Shown here piece by piece: positions 63,934-64,000 of a stretch of DNA of 64,000 bases. The notes beneath the pieces are model-generated. The model did not search any database, was not told the origin of the DNA, and saw only the letters and a list, made by a program, of their open reading frames with translations. The first letter of the stretch is position 1, and every line of letters begins with the position of its first letter. Source of the stretch: Shewanella corallii (lineage in GTDB: Bacteria > Pseudomonadota > Gammaproteobacteria > Enterobacterales > Shewanellaceae); assembly GCF_023349125.1 (NCBI RefSeq), contig NZ_JAKIKT010000001.1:186001-250000 (forward strand), read 5' to 3'. A program made the position numbers and the translations under genes.

Positions 63934-64000
63934 GCCAGCCGTGGGTTGCCAGTTGGCGAAAGAGTTGCGGTTGGTGTTCGCTGTCTTTGTGCCGCTGGCT

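Overview
The window is a chromosomal segment of a Gram-negative gammaproteobacterium, most likely a marine Alteromonadales-type organism (inference). The evidence is enteric-like MetJ, MetB, MetL and MetF with recognisable met boxes, a lipid A acyltransferase of the LpxL type, outer-membrane barrels ending in Phe, a GlyGly-CTERM surface protein, a RegB/RegA-type redox regulator pair, and a uvrA / MFS transporter / ssb arrangement. No rRNA, tRNA, CRISPR array, prophage or complete insertion sequence was seen. About 60 protein genes are packed closely on both strands, with many intrinsic terminators.

Layout: 1-6.5 kb carries housekeeping and accessory enzymes (DUF3413 membrane protein cut by the window edge, YhcH, patatin lipase, LON-domain protein, pseudouridine synthase, PhoD-like phosphatase). 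6.6-9.3 kb holds a RegBA-type two-component pair followed by an outer-membrane barrel. 9.3-14.6 kb is the methionine regulon: metJ diverging from metB-metL, then metF, with MetJ operators at both promoters. 14.7-25.5 kb holds membrane and transport genes, the RNA helicase DeaD, a periplasmic beta-propeller, a small two-gene HTH unit, a VOC/DUF1801 pair, an LpxL-type acyltransferase and a U32 peptidase. 25.6-36.8 kb is more accessory: an orphan SUKH protein, DbpA, an XRE-membrane pair, an M28 lipoprotein, a Lys/Glu-rich periplasmic protein, a WG-repeat-like protein, an EAL-GGDEF protein coupled to a peroxiredoxin-half protein, and a PAS-GGDEF cyclase. 36.8-49.6 kb contains uvrA, a YajR-like transporter, ssb, a ToxR-like membrane regulator carrying a receiver domain, sotB, an AzgA-type purine permease, ada, a HAD phosphatase and an outer-membrane barrel.

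From 50.0 to 63.9 kb the window is a hydroxyproline catabolic island. A divergent FAD dehydrogenase and a deaminase / 4-hydroxyproline epimerase / semialdehyde dehydrogenase / GntR set make a complete trans-4-hydroxy-L-proline to 2-oxoglutarate route. A leftward operon (trans-3-hydroxy-L-proline dehydratase, Xaa-Pro type peptidase, pyrroline-2-carboxylate reductase) makes the trans-3-hydroxyproline to proline route. A peptidase in this operon suggests use of collagen-like peptides. Between the two lies a MbnP/MbnH metal-binding pair diverging from a large choice-of-anchor-B surface protein with a GlyGly-CTERM tail.

The most notable non-standard signals are: a MITE-like element with TA target duplications, present as one full and one deleted copy, both placed exactly in the TA of a neighbouring gene's stop codon; a second MITE-like element next to another stop codon; a protein equal to the C-terminal half of a 2-Cys peroxiredoxin translationally coupled to a c-di-GMP enzyme; a one-TM ToxR-type regulator whose receiver domain is predicted to be periplasmic; and twin divergent promoters sharing one TTGTATACAA operator.
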